Shown: piece by piece, positions 33,195-44,106 of the stretch | Numbering within the stretch: the stretch's first letter is position 1 | How the letters are laid out: each line of letters begins with the position of its first letter | Assembly: GCA_951394045.1 (NCBI GenBank) | Contig: OX596001.1 | Location: forward strand, 434,001-498,000 | Direction of reading: 5' to 3' | DNA length: 64,000 bases | Source: Nitzschia sp. DOCU1 | Taxonomy: Eukaryota; Bacillariophyta; Bacillariophyceae; Bacillariales; Bacillariaceae | The notes under the pieces: model-generated | What the model was told of the DNA's origin: nothing | Seen by the model: only the letters and a program-made list of their open reading frames with translations | Database searches by the model: none | Program-made: the position numbers and the translations under genes

Positions 33195-33675
33195 GGTACA
33201 GGTCTGTAGAAAGGGATCAACTACCGTAATAAAAGCGAACGAGGCGTTCGATGGCTTTATCGTGCGTTTGCGCCGCGATGAGAAAAATGGTCCAAAAGGC
33301 CAGAACCTGTGACAGGAATAAACGGAACACGAATGAAACGTCATCACGAAAGGGACACGATTGAGTGGAATCGACTGACTCACTCATTCATGGAGCATAC
33401 GTCATCACATACGACTCGGTCGACCTGACGTGGTTGAAGTTCTGGAGATCACTTGGCGGGAAATAGCCAATCATCCACTCGGTGATGATGTGCGGCGATG
33501 ACAGGTGGAACGTAGTGAGAAAGAACATGCACCGCGAAACTGGCTCGCCGTATCCTTCAAAGCTATTGCGATACCTCATTGATGCTTTGCCCGGTCATAG
33601 AATCTCTCCCATTACCAAGGTTTGATACTCGTACTTGAACGATTGAACGAAGTATTCTCAAAGATATCCATCAGA
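33195..33675. other. Divergent promoter region
   Basis: No gene. Separates NDUFAF6-like (minus) from ispH (plus). Confidence 0.5.
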
Positions 33676-35358
33676 ATGAAGTTTTCCACAGCGTCTCTCT
33701 TGGGCTTGGCAGCCGCCGCTCCCTTTGGCATTCAAGCCTTCCAACCCGTCAGAACGCTTTCGGCCGCACCTTCGACTTCCCTTTACAGTACCGCCGAAAA
33801 GCAAGACCAGCAAGAGCAGCAGTCATCAATGTCGGGCATGAGCAAGAAGAAGGAAGATAGGCTCAATTTTATGAAATCCGAGAAATTCCACCGACGTGGA
33901 TTCAAGGAAGTCCGAGATCAAGTCGAAAGTGCAATCCAACAGCAGTTCCAATCTGACTTGGTTAATGATTTGAAGTCTTCAAACTATGTCGTTGAAAAGG
34001 ATGGCGTCAAGGTATACTTGGCCAAGGTACGTCGTTTGTTTCTGTGTTTATGGCACTTGCCAGATGATTGAATATTGGCCGTTCACAGATATCATCAACT
34101 CATCGAATCTTTTTATTTTTGGATCTTTGTGTATTAGGATTTCGGGTTCTGTTGGGGTGTGGAACGAAGTATTGCATTGGCTTATGAGGCCGTGGAACAT
34201 TATCCCGATAGGAAGCTTCACATTACTAATGAATTGATCCACAACCCCGAAGTCAACGATCGACTGACTAGCATGAACGTTAATATGATTCAAAAACTTG
34301 GAGAAGGCAAGAAGGACTTTTCCACCATTAATGACGGAGATGTTGTTATTCTTCCGGCATTTGGCGCTTCGTACGAAGAGATGGAAATGCTGGACAAGAA
34401 GGTAAGTCGTTGGTGGAAGATCAACAACTAGGAATTACTCTGTGGGTGTGAAGAGTAGACCTGACCCGATGTTCCTGTTGCGTCGATAGAATGTGGAGGT
34501 GGTTGACACGACTTGCCCTTGGGTCAGCAAAGTCTGGAATACCGTTGATATTCACCAGCGTAAGGGAATGACTTCGGTCATTCATGGCAAGTACGGACAC
34601 GAGGAGACGGTTGCTACGGCTAGCTTTTGCGAAGACTATATTTGCGTCAAAAACATGAAAGAGGCCGAAATGGTAGCAGACTATATTGTCAACGGAGGAG
34701 ACCGCGACGAGTTTTTGAAGTACTTTGAAAAGGCCATTTCTAAGGGATTTGATCCGGATGTGCACCTAAAGAAGATTGGCTTGGCCAACCAAACTACCAT
34801 GTACAAGAAGGAAACAAAGGCGATTGGTCAGCTCCTGCAAAAGTCCATGATGAAGAAGTATGGACCGGCCGAAGTCAATGAACATTATGCTGAGTTTGAT
34901 ACCATCTGTGATGCTACCCAGGTGAGTCCTTGACGGTGCGGAAGGGTTATCTCACAACCTCGGGCCTATTGCTCAACTGTGTATTTCTCTTGGGTTTCTC
35001 TACACAGGAACGACAAGATGCTGTGAGTGAACTTGTAGAGAATGCGGAAACATACGGGCTAGATTTTATCCTCGTCGTGGGGGGCTTTGACTCGTCCAAT
35101 ACTGCCCACCTTCTGGAAATTCCGCACAACGCTGGTATTCGAAGTTTCCACATCAACCGAGCAGACTGCATCAAAGCAGACAATACTATTACGCACCGAA
35201 CAGTTGATGGGGAGATTGTCACAGAACCCTTCCTCCTCGACTTGACTAAGGATGTCGTCATGGGGGTGACCTCGGGAGCTTCCACTCCCGATGCTGCCGT
35301 GCAAGACTCGCTCAGCCAAATCTTTTTGCTCAAGAAACTTCACAGCGAAGCGGCGTAA
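33676..35358 (+). CDS. ispH: 4-hydroxy-3-methylbut-2-enyl diphosphate reductase, plastid
   Basis: Exons 33676-34026, 34138-34401, 34490-34921 and 35008-35358, all phase 0 with GT-AG ends; 465 residues. The last step of the MEP pathway: it reduces HMBPP to IPP and DMAPP with a 4Fe-4S cluster. The three cluster cysteines are at 'DFGFCWGVE' (122), '[11 protein letters not shown]' (214) and '[13 protein letters not shown]' (345). Also 'HGKYGHEET', '[13 protein letters not shown]' and '[11 protein letters not shown]'-like '[14 protein letters not shown]'. The presequence '[24 protein letters not shown]' has a signal peptide and the A|F-x-P step for plastid import. The N-terminal extension matches the plant/cyanobacterial form of the enzyme. 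Confidence 0.95.
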
Positions 35359-35606
35359 GCGCCACCTGGCAACAACACGAATCACACGCACGACACACAC
35401 ATAGATCTTCTACGGGTATTATACTATATAGGCATGATTTGTTTCGCTATGGTATTAGTAGAGTGGTGATCGTAGCTGAACTTCAGGGACGGTGTGTCGA
35501 GATAGATGGTAGCACACACAAACCTCATAAGCACCCTACTATACGTGCACTTCTACGAGTACGAAATATAGGAATAGCTTGTTTCGCTTCTATCGGTAGG
35601 GACTAT

Positions 35607-36461
35607 TTACAGCTGAACTACGGTTGCCGCTAGCACTGACCTTGGCTGCACCATGGATGGGGCGTCGAGACGTCGGCGCTTGTTAACCTGCTGGAACTTT
35701 GACGACGATGATGTTTGCTCATCACCACCGTTCTGCCTCCTTTTACGCATGGCAAAGGGAAAGGTCGGTGGTATACTATCCAGCGAGGGCAGATCCCTCA
35801 AAACGCTTTCCGGGATAGGATAGACAGCCGCATAATCATAGACCGCTTGGAGCACTCCGATTTCGGAACTACACGCTGAGCATTCTCGAGAGATAGCAGC
35901 CACCTTGTCAGGGTTCATCCCCTTTCGAAGAGCGCTTCGAATACACTGGACTGTCATCCATCGATGTTGTAATCGTTCACCGGAACTGTAGATCTCCAAA
36001 CCACGTGGAAGCTGGGACTGGTTCAATCGGTAGTCCTGAACGAAACCACGTACTTCCACGCGAAACTGATGAAGTTCCTCGACGCTGTACCATAATCTAG
36101 AGTAGTCCTCTAGCAAAAGAGGATTTTGTGATTTGTATTCCGTGGCTTGGTCACTAAAGCGGACGGAACGGGCAAGTGGCTTCTGTGCCGGCAGCGGTGC
36201 ACAGCATTCGCTGACCATACTGGTTTCAAGCGGAGAAACGGAGTGCAACGGAAGCCATTCCTTGGAAATAGAGGCGTCTATTGTTTCGTCATTGATTAAT
36301 GTTGGTTGTTTCATGGTGTAAGAAAGGTTAATGTTGTCCATCTCTATCATTGCCAGTTTATGCTTTGTGCGGATGAGGTTTTTATGTAGTAGTCGCGACG
36401 GCAAAAAAGAACGCCAGCTTCCCAGAAATGCGTGCAAGGAACCGGTTTGTGCTTCGATCAT
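35607..36461 (-). CDS. RVxF-motif orphan family protein 2
   Basis: 284 residues from the ATG at 36461. Later ATGs at 36350, 36341 and 36314 would give forms closer in length to the relative at 23276-23839. The RVxF-like 'LARSVRFSDQ' is followed by 'LLLEDYSRLWYSVEELHQFRVEVRGF', 'RGLEIYSSGERLQHRWMTVQCIRSALRKGMNPDKVAAISREC', 'GVLQAVYDYAAVY' and 'PPTFPFAMRKRRQ'. This is collinear with the 23276 protein almost to its end. The basic C-terminus 'KRRRLD' could be a nuclear signal. No catalytic motif. Divergent from the sulfatase. Confidence 0.72.
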   Translation of the reverse strand: MIEAQTGSLHAFLGSWRSFLPSRLLHKNLIRTKHKLAMIEMDNINLSYTMKQPTLINDETIDASISKEWLPLHSVSPLETSMVSECCAPLPAQKPLARSVRFSDQATEYKSQNPLLLEDYSRLWYSVEELHQFRVEVRGFVQDYRLNQSQLPRGLEIYSSGERLQHRWMTVQCIRSALRKGMNPDKVAAISRECSACSSEIGVLQAVYDYAAVYPIPESVLRDLPSLDSIPPTFPFAMRKRRQNGGDEQTSSSSKFQQVNKRRRLDAPSMVQPRSVLAATVVQL

Positions 36462-37196
36462 GTTCCGTGTAGAATTTGCGACTGGTTCTTGGCTTTGCCT
36501 GGATGCATTCGTGGTTGTTGGTTTGGCACTCAATGGGACCAACAGCGCGAAAAGCGACTACCGTAATGACCGAGTGACTGCAGACAGATAAGTCAAGGCT
36601 GCGTTTGATATTTTGTCCTGCAGTCATTCTTCCGAGGTGGTCATTCTCCTGGCTTATTTGCAACATCTGGAGAGAGAGAGAGAGAGAGAGAGCTCCTATC
36701 TACCATAGGCTTACATATCATATGCCTAAACAAAAGACGAGCTATGATCGTCGATGGAAACTTTGCGAGTAGATTTGACAGATTTGACAGATTTGACCAA
36801 ATCCAAGACACTTCAAGATAGCAAGTGTGGCCCGGCTGCTTCCACAAAATTAATAATCGAAATTTGCTTCCAATGCGCAGCCCCAATTTATTTCAAAGGG
36901 ACAAGATCCAACAAGGGGTAAAGGCAGTGCTGCGTGCTCTGCATCCTGCTGGGGGTCTTCAGTCTCTTGATATAAATCGCATAGCAGTTGCAATGAAAAT
37001 ATTGCTTATTACTGGGGAGATGGCTCGGCCATTGCGGAGATTCATTCGATTAAAAATTCCACGCGCGCGATGAATGAATGTTCCCATCCGTTGAGAGTCA
37101 GTCATGGAAAGAAAAATACGAAGACGCACCATCGACGATGATGGATAGCTACACCTTCACCGCAAATATTGTCCAGACAGCACTGTGTGTTGTGCA
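36462..37196. other. Divergent promoter region with AG repeat
   Basis: No gene recognised. An (AG)n run is at 36669-36692, and three tandem 'agatttgac' units lie near 36770-36800. Confidence 0.5.
36669..36692. repeat. AG dinucleotide repeat
   Basis: About eleven AG units. It lies 210 bases before the ATG at 36461, on the promoter side. Confidence 0.9.
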
Positions 37197-39131
37197 ATGA
37201 CAACTCCGGCGTTACCGAGCTTTTTGTTCATGCTTTCAGATGACCTTGGGTGGGCAGATTTCAGCTACAACAATGGGACGGCGTTTACCCCCAACATTGA
37301 TCAATGGGCCCGCGCTGAAGGATCCGTGCTGCTGCAAGATTTCCATAGTGGGGGCACCGTATGTTCACCAACACGTGCGACCGTTTTGACTGGCCGGAAT
37401 CACTTTCGAGATTGTGTGGACTTTGTTTATGGTTGCAGCGACATGTCCTCTTGCGTCCCAAACTTTGAATTCGCGCCTTCCCGTACTTTTACTGTTGGAG
37501 ATGCTGTCCGAAGTGCCTACCCGGACGAGTACGACAAAGGTGGTGCATATTTTGCAGGAAAGTGGCACTTGGGCTCGTTTTTCAACGATTCCGAGGCGTA
37601 TGGTGGGCGTACGTCATCCCCGATGACACACGGCTTCACTAAAATGAACGCAACGCTGAAATCGGCGCCAACCGCCACACTGAACTGCTACTGCAAAGCC
37701 GAGTGGCAGGAACATTGTGAGTTCGGTCACTATGGTGAAGGATATTCACGCCATCCTGAGTGGGAGAGTTGTCATAATTATTGGTGGGACGATCCCATGG
37801 CTCCCCACGGAGTCACGAACTTGACTGTGCCCACGCCTGCCGACGATTCCTTGTATCTGGCAGACGCCTTTTCACGATTTCTCGCCGAGCGCAGTCTGCA
37901 GCAAAAGCCATTCTTGGCTCAAATCAGTTTTCATAATTGTCACATTCCGTTTATTGGATCACAGGCAGCCAAAGAAGCTTGCTCCAACGGAGTAACGTGT
38001 CGATCACCAGCCCCGGGAGCACCGGCCTACACGGACGAAGAATTAGACTACTATGCCTGTTTGACCGAGTTGGACAATGCCGTCGGGATCATCTTGAATG
38101 CGCTGAAGCAGTATGGGTACTACGACAACACCATGACATGGTTTACCTCAGACAATGGACCCGAAAAGAATTGTCCTCCAATCGGCATCTGCAAGAATGC
38201 AGACACGGATCCACAACGACCCAACGAAGCACCAGGATCTGCCGGTCCGCTAAGGGGGCGCAAACGCGATATCTATGAGGGTGGACATCGGGTGGCTGGT
38301 ATCGTATCATATCCAGCAGAAGTGAGAGGCAATGGAATTTCTTGGGAAACAGTCGTTACGATGGACTATCTCCCGACCATAATGGAAGTTTTGTCTGTTG
38401 ATCGCCCTCCTGAACAGCAATCCTGGGCCCTTGATGGACGTAGTATCCTTCCACTGTTACGGAATCACACAGGATTTCGTTGGAACGATACGGATGAGGG
38501 ACCTCGGGGTATTGGCATAGGCTTCAAGGATACCAAGCTATCGGTATCGAACGGATGGGGCTATCGCTATGGCAGGTGGAAGTATGTACAAGGTAGTACA
38601 AGTTGTACGACCAGCGAGTGTCGCCAACCTCAACTCTATGACTTGGTAAATGATTTGGGAGAACGAAGTGATCTGGCACAGGTATTCCCTGACGTTTTGG
38701 CGGATCTTATGCAGAGATTTGATGATTGGCACCAATCTATTCTACATTCGAGGATCTATGAATCGAACTGTTCTAAAGCGAGTGGGTCCATTGTAATACC
38801 AGCTGAAGCTGAATCCACCCCGCCCACTGACATTCCCGAGTCCACCCCACCAACAGATAGTCCCGATGAAAAAGAGTCGATTTCTCCGTCTTTAGTCAGC
38901 GGTACCCCGCCGCCTGGCCCATCGTGCGCTGGGTACAATTCCCCGTGCACATCTTCTTCCAGTTGCTGCTCTAATCGATGCCTGTTGAATGCATGTCAAA
39001 AGACGATGGACACCGACAAAGTGTCCATGACAAGGGGTAGAGGCGGCGCAGCTGGACGAGCCAAGGAAGGTATACTATTTATAAGACAAATCCAAGAACA
39101 ACGAGGATCGATTCGTGGAAATGACGAGTAA
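37197..39131 (+). CDS. Type I sulfatase (arylsulfatase-like)
   Basis: 644 residues, single exon. Metal-binding 'FMLSDDLGWADF' comes near the start. The formylglycine signature 'VCSPTRATVLTGR' (Cys56) is complete. 'GKWHLGS', 'ISFHNCHIPF', 'TWFTSDNGPEKN' and 'PLRGRKRDIYEGGHRV' give the remaining active-site residues of the family. Hydrolysis of a sulfate ester is therefore well supported; the substrate is not. After the catalytic part come two 'ESTPPTDxP' linkers and a small Cys-rich module ('CAGYNSPC...CCSNRC...C') of adhesion or knottin type. Oddity: 'PSFLFMLSDD' begins seven codons after the ATG, so no signal peptide is visible although Cys-rich modules suit secretion. An upstream exon may be missing. 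Confidence 0.88.
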   Translation: MTTPALPSFLFMLSDDLGWADFSYNNGTAFTPNIDQWARAEGSVLLQDFHSGGTVCSPTRATVLTGRNHFRDCVDFVYGCSDMSSCVPNFEFAPSRTFTVGDAVRSAYPDEYDKGGAYFAGKWHLGSFFNDSEAYGGRTSSPMTHGFTKMNATLKSAPTATLNCYCKAEWQEHCEFGHYGEGYSRHPEWESCHNYWWDDPMAPHGVTNLTVPTPADDSLYLADAFSRFLAERSLQQKPFLAQISFHNCHIPFIGSQAAKEACSNGVTCRSPAPGAPAYTDEELDYYACLTELDNAVGIILNALKQYGYYDNTMTWFTSDNGPEKNCPPIGICKNADTDPQRPNEAPGSAGPLRGRKRDIYEGGHRVAGIVSYPAEVRGNGISWETVVTMDYLPTIMEVLSVDRPPEQQSWALDGRSILPLLRNHTGFRWNDTDEGPRGIGIGFKDTKLSVSNGWGYRYGRWKYVQGSTSCTTSECRQPQLYDLVNDLGERSDLAQVFPDVLADLMQRFDDWHQSILHSRIYESNCSKASGSIVIPAEAESTPPTDIPESTPPTDSPDEKESISPSLVSGTPPPGPSCAGYNSPCTSSSSCCSNRCLLNACQKTMDTDKVSMTRGRGGAAGRAKEGILFIRQIQEQRGSIRGNDE

Positions 39132-39691
39132 CGTGGGGTTGTTGGGATTATTAAGGTACATGCTTGAGTGGTGTGAGAAATTCTTCGCCATTACGATGAG
39201 CGAGATGTATTCTTCACTCGTTGCTGCTTCAATTGACGAAGCGATCCCAGCAAGCAGGATCGAATGAATCCTATCATGGGCAAAGATCTTTTTGCTTCTA
39301 CGATACTACCAGCACTAGTAGTGGGTAGAAGTAGCGAAGAGTTGCTCTTTCTATCAAAGCGAGCACTAGCTAGCGATATAAGTAGGATTGTCCTGCAAAG
39401 GAGATGCCGCAGCCTAACAGTTTAATTAGGCCAAATCCACAAATTCCTTTGCCAAGTGAGTCCCTACTCTGAATGTTGCACGTCCAAGTAGGCAGATCAG
39501 TGGTGTTGAGCCACTGCTACCGCCGCAATTCATCCTTGGATCCCGGTTTCTACTCTCTACTAGCATCGTTTGTCGTCTAGCTTGTCTATGAACACAACAG
39601 AAGAATAGTAACTGTAACTATTACAACATGCGAAATCTCTATGAGTTGAGTGTATGGGGATGTATGTATAAAAGTATATAGCGGAAAATTT
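39132..39691. other. Intergenic
   Basis: Nothing recognised between the sulfatase and the gene ending at 39692. Confidence 0.5.
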
Positions 39692-40273
39692 TCAAAAGAC
39701 TCCTTGAAGGCTTTGTTGGTGTCCCACAAAGAGTGCCCGATCCCGCGCCTCCCAGGTGCAGGAAGAGTAGCGGGCCGCGATGAAATCATCATTCAGGCAC
39801 CCGTCAAAGCGCCATTGATCGTCTTGTTCGTCCAAGACAGCCAGGATGGCACCTCGCATAATTTGGTGACAATGGTGGTTGTCATTGGGTGTTCTGTATT
39901 CTAAGCCAAAGTGGCATTCGTCGTCTTCATCCAAAGGAATTCGATACGACATCTTTTCCACGGTTTCAGCATTGTGGGCTCGCATAGCTTGATAGTCAGC
40001 GCGCTTGTACCAGCAAGCTCGCTTTTCTTCGGATGTGTATTCGGTTTTGTGCATGTATTCTTGTGTGTCATTGCTGCGGGCAAATCGGACTCGCCGTCTT
40101 TGCTGCGGTTGCTGCAATGACTTGCTTCTGGAGGAATCATCGAACGATTGTTCTCCCACTTCTTGGAGTCGCGGTTGCGACCAGGCATCGTATGAAGCCC
40201 ATGTTCCGATGCGGGGTTTGAATTCCACAAGACCGCTATTTTCCAAAGCAATGAATTCAGATCGGGGTGCCAT
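39692..40273 (-). CDS. RVxF-motif orphan family protein 3 (diverged)
   Basis: 193 residues from the ATG at 40273. The motif 'RRRVRFARS' is followed by 'HKTEYTSEEKRACWYKRADYQAMRAHN', which parallels 'YS.EEL..F..E' of the two relatives with the Trp shifted. The C-terminal half ('RTPNDNHHCHQIMRGAILAVLDEQDDQW') differs from them. 'RTP...H...MRGAILAVLDEQ' resembles an element found after such domains in other diatom orphans, by recollection only. No enzyme motif. Divergent from the ArfGAP gene. Confidence 0.65.
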   Translation of the reverse strand: MAPRSEFIALENSGLVEFKPRIGTWASYDAWSQPRLQEVGEQSFDDSSRSKSLQQPQQRRRVRFARSNDTQEYMHKTEYTSEEKRACWYKRADYQAMRAHNAETVEKMSYRIPLDEDDECHFGLEYRTPNDNHHCHQIMRGAILAVLDEQDDQWRFDGCLNDDFIAARYSSCTWEARDRALFVGHQQSLQGVF

Positions 40274-41072
40274 TGCTAATAGGTTGCGATTGTTGATAGC
40301 AATCAACGAGAAAGGAGATGGATGAAGCGGTGTAGCGGAACAAAATATGTGAGCAAAGATCTACCCCGCGAAGTTCCGAGAGCAAGCGCATTCTCGGAAA
40401 TCACGAACAACCGGGAAAAGAAAATTGTTCCGTGCGGCCTGTGGAGAGAATCTCTACGGCACTTCGTGTGGCCTTCGTACTGACGTTGCCCTCTACCGGT
40501 AGGAGAATGAACTTGCCGCCGCGCGGCGTTTGGGAAGCGTGATTGTCGATCGTGTTTCCATGCCAGCGCGCGGGCTTTTTCTGCACGCCAGATGGTACAG
40601 TAGGGGTCGTCGCGATTGTCGGACATGAAATGGACCAATCAGCTGGAGCTTCCGACAAGGGACTTCAACGAGGCAATAAAGTCAACTCTCCACGACGGAG
40701 TTGTCATTTTCAACTTGCCATCGAAATAGGACCAAGGCACCTACGAACGGATAAATTGATATTCCTTTCAGTGTGATAATATATGCCTTCTTTGACGCAA
40801 TCGGAGTATGTAAAGTGTAGCGTTCCTAATTCAAAGATTCATAAATCGCCGGAGAAACTACAATTTCTTTTCTTTCGGGTTCTTCTATTTCGTGTATTAT
40901 CCGAACGTTCTAAAAGATACTCCCAATCACCGAATTTTGCCATGACCATCGTCATGAATGACCTATCGCGCTGAGACGGTCAGAACCGTCCGTGTTGGTT
41001 TAGTGAGGGAAAGATCGGCATGGAGTTGTCTCGACAATTGGTGTCAGTTCATAGAACACATCGACGCTCGTC
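40274..41072. other. Divergent promoter region
   Basis: No gene recognised in about 0.8 kb. Confidence 0.5.
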
Positions 41073-43517
41073 ATGCACTCGGCCGTCCTGAATAATAATA
41101 CGTTTAACACTCAAAGGAAGAGTCTGTCTAATAAAATGGCGAAATCGCCGCAACGTCAAGCAGGCGGCGGCGAGGATGATACAATCTCGCCAATCAAGAA
41201 GCGGCTCAACGCTGTGACTGCACGGCCCGAGAATCAATTTTGTTGTGACTGCGGCGACAAAAAGCCGACTTGGGCGTCCATTATCGTACCACCCCCAGGT
41301 GTGACAGAAGACGAAAAATCCAACCCAATGGGTGCTTTTTGTTGTTTTCACTGCTCGGGAGCTCATCGACGGCTCGGCGTTCACATCTGCTTTGTACGGA
41401 GTATCACATTGGATGCATGTAAGTTTGGCGAAGAAACGGGACCGCTACAATTTTTTCACTCATGAAAGTGTATTGATATTGTTGTACGATCCACAGGGAA
41501 GGAAAAGGAGGTACTAGCCATGGAAATTGGAGGCAATGATCGAGTCAATGAGGCCTTTGAAGCCAATCTGCGTCAATCCAGCAAGTCGTCTGCTGGCGTA
41601 GAAAAACCAGACCCGAAATCGGATTTGGAAGTCCGCGATAGGTTCATCAAAGCCAAATATCGGGAGCGATTGTTTTTTGACGCCATGAAATATGAAACGG
41701 GGGATGTAATATCCAACCAGGATGCGCTTCAGGATGGCGGAGGTTCACCAAAGTTCGATCGAAACATTTTCGTGGGAATGTCTACAGAAAACTTCTTTTC
41801 GCCGTCCAAAATGGAGTTGTTCGCGTCATCGGAAGAGCCGGAACCTACTGCCAACAGGCCAATGTCACTTCCTTGCATTCCGGATATGGGCCAGATGTCG
41901 CCGGAGGAATTTTCTCTGAAGTCATCCAAAGTAGATATCGAGGACATTTTGCTTTCAGACGACCCAGAAGGTGGTTCATCGGCAGCCAACAGGAACACAA
42001 TTGGAAAGCAAATGAGTGGAAACAACGACGATGAGGATAACGAGTACCATATTCCTTTGAGAGACGATCGTACTCAAGCAACAGAGCAGTCAGCGTCGGC
42101 TTCCTCAAAGATGTCGACATCCAATCACACGGCCTCTTCACGCAGTCGACGAAGCTCGGGATCAAAAAGTCCGACGCCAGAAGGACGTTCATCTTCCCGC
42201 CCTAGAGTTCGAAGAACCCGCAGCTCCCATGACATGTCAGAAAGTAAGCCAGGACAAGGGCCCGACCTCCCTCGAGATCCAAATCGTAAATCTCGCCAAT
42301 CCAAAAGCCCGACCAGAAGTAGTGGTAGTGGGCATCGATCCAGTTCAAGATCGCGGTTATCGCAAGAAAGAGACTCTTCTTCCGGCGGTATGCGTCGTAG
42401 TGCAAGTGGCCCTTCGTTGGAGGGCGAAGCGGCATCGTCTCAGAATTCTCGGGTGCGCCGAGTGTCAAGCGGCCTATCCCTCGGAAAGGCCAGTGGTATG
42501 CGCCGTAGTGGAAGTGGTCATTCGATCGATAATATCAGTGAAATGCGACGAAGTGCGAGTGGTCATTCGATCGAAAAAAGCAATAAAATCAGTGAGATGC
42601 GGCGGAGTACCAGCGGCCACGGATTGGACGAAGGAATTTCGGCTAGGTCTGGAAGGCGTAGTGGGAGTGGAAACACGCTTGCTCGCAGCGGCGGTGGTAG
42701 CGGAAATGCCTTGTCGTCGGTTTCCTCGCACAGCAAAAGTCGGCGTAGTGCTGACTCGTTGAATGCTTCCTTGCACCGGAAGGGGCGGAAAAGTGTCGAA
42801 CCTAGTTGTGGGAATCGGAACGCGACGTTTGATGCAGTTGGCAACACTTCTCCTACCGAGAACCCCTTGCTGGCGGGATTCGACGAGCAACAGTCAAATG
42901 GCAGTTCCATGTTGTCGGGAAGGCGAAAGATGGTAGTCCCAAGCAAGTATGCTTTGGAAGAGTACGAGACTACGTTGGAAAAACCTGGCTGCCCTTCTGT
43001 TTCGGGCGCGGATGGCGATGCAGGTCGCAATGAGAATGTTGCTTCTGCCGCAACGCCAAGTCGACCCAGAAGCGCCCGACGAATCTCCGATCCATTGTCA
43101 AGTAGAAGTTCGAACGAATCGAAGAGTCAATCAAGATCTTCGAGATCCGGGGCTGTAGGCCAACCCCAGTGCGGATCAACGACTCCTCCCCGTCGTGCCA
43201 TACAACGAGTGGCTAGTCTCTCCCGCCTGGGAGCACGAAACTGCAGTCTGGGCAGCTCTAGTACACATGGACCGAAGTCGCGATTGATCCGGAAGCAAGC
43301 CGCCGCTGCTAATGAAGCAGCCAACGCTGACAAAATGCTCCTTTTGTTCGCGGCATCTCAGCAAGCAACGGAAAAGGTCACTGAAAAGGTGGTCCACCAA
43401 GAATGTGAAACTGAAGTCACAATGCTCAGCCCCGATGCATCCGCGCCCGCGAGTACCCGTGAACTTTCCGAGGAAGCGCGCAAGGCCATTGCAGACTTGA
43501 AAGGCGTATTGCAGTAG
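41073..43517 (+). CDS. ArfGAP zinc-finger protein with long Ser/Arg-rich tail
   Basis: Exons 41073-41418 and 41497-43517 splice in phase 1 to 788 residues; an ATG at 41139 ('MAKSPQ') is an alternative start. The ArfGAP domain lies at about 45-140: 'FCCDCGDKKPTWASI', 'FCCFHCSGAHRRLGVHI' (finger plus the arginine finger in 'HRRLG'), 'RSITLDAW|KEKEVLAMEIGGNDRVNEAFE'. It would stimulate GTP hydrolysis on Arf in vesicle traffic. The spacing between the two CxxC pairs is about 30 residues rather than the usual 16, with an insert 'PPPGVTEDEKSNP'. The tail is disordered, with repeats of the form 'MRRSxSGHSI', likely phosphorylated. Confidence 0.88.
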
Positions 43518-44106
43518 AGCACCCCACGTTGCCATATTACAGCTGTAACCATTCCAGATACTATGACTATACCATTTGTTTGATTTAATTGACCAGACAC
43601 ATCCCCCGCTCTATCTAGTAGTTGATGATTAAGAACTTGCTCTCGCGATGCAAAGACGGTCATGAGAGACAGAGTTTCACCCTCGGGCAACGCTGGTGAT
43701 GCAACGCCGCAGCGGGACAAGATGCAGCGCACTGCGAGTCTCGCCACTTCAAAAGCAACAGAACACATTTTATGCTAACGCTGCATTCGGTAGCCACCAA
43801 TGGGGCAGTCCAGGTTGATAACGTCCTTCGCCTCTTTTTGTCGTCACAACCCATAACCCGACATCCTCCCCAACCAAACAGTCACCGATACCCGTAGAGT
43901 GAGAGTTGGGTAGGAACTTGGTTTCCCTATATCTCTCGTCGTTGGTAGTAGAGAAGTGCCCGCCTCTGGGACGCACTATTGCGCATATACTGTTGCGTCC
44001 CTTGTCATGCTTCACCAACCACGCCCAATAGGGTAGAAGGGAGGATATTTCTCACATTTTGATCGCCCAAGGATCTAATCGTATTCGTCGTCGTGGCGAA
44101 TGCGGC
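43518..44106. other. Intergenic between convergent genes
   Basis: Nothing recognised. Confidence 0.5.
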
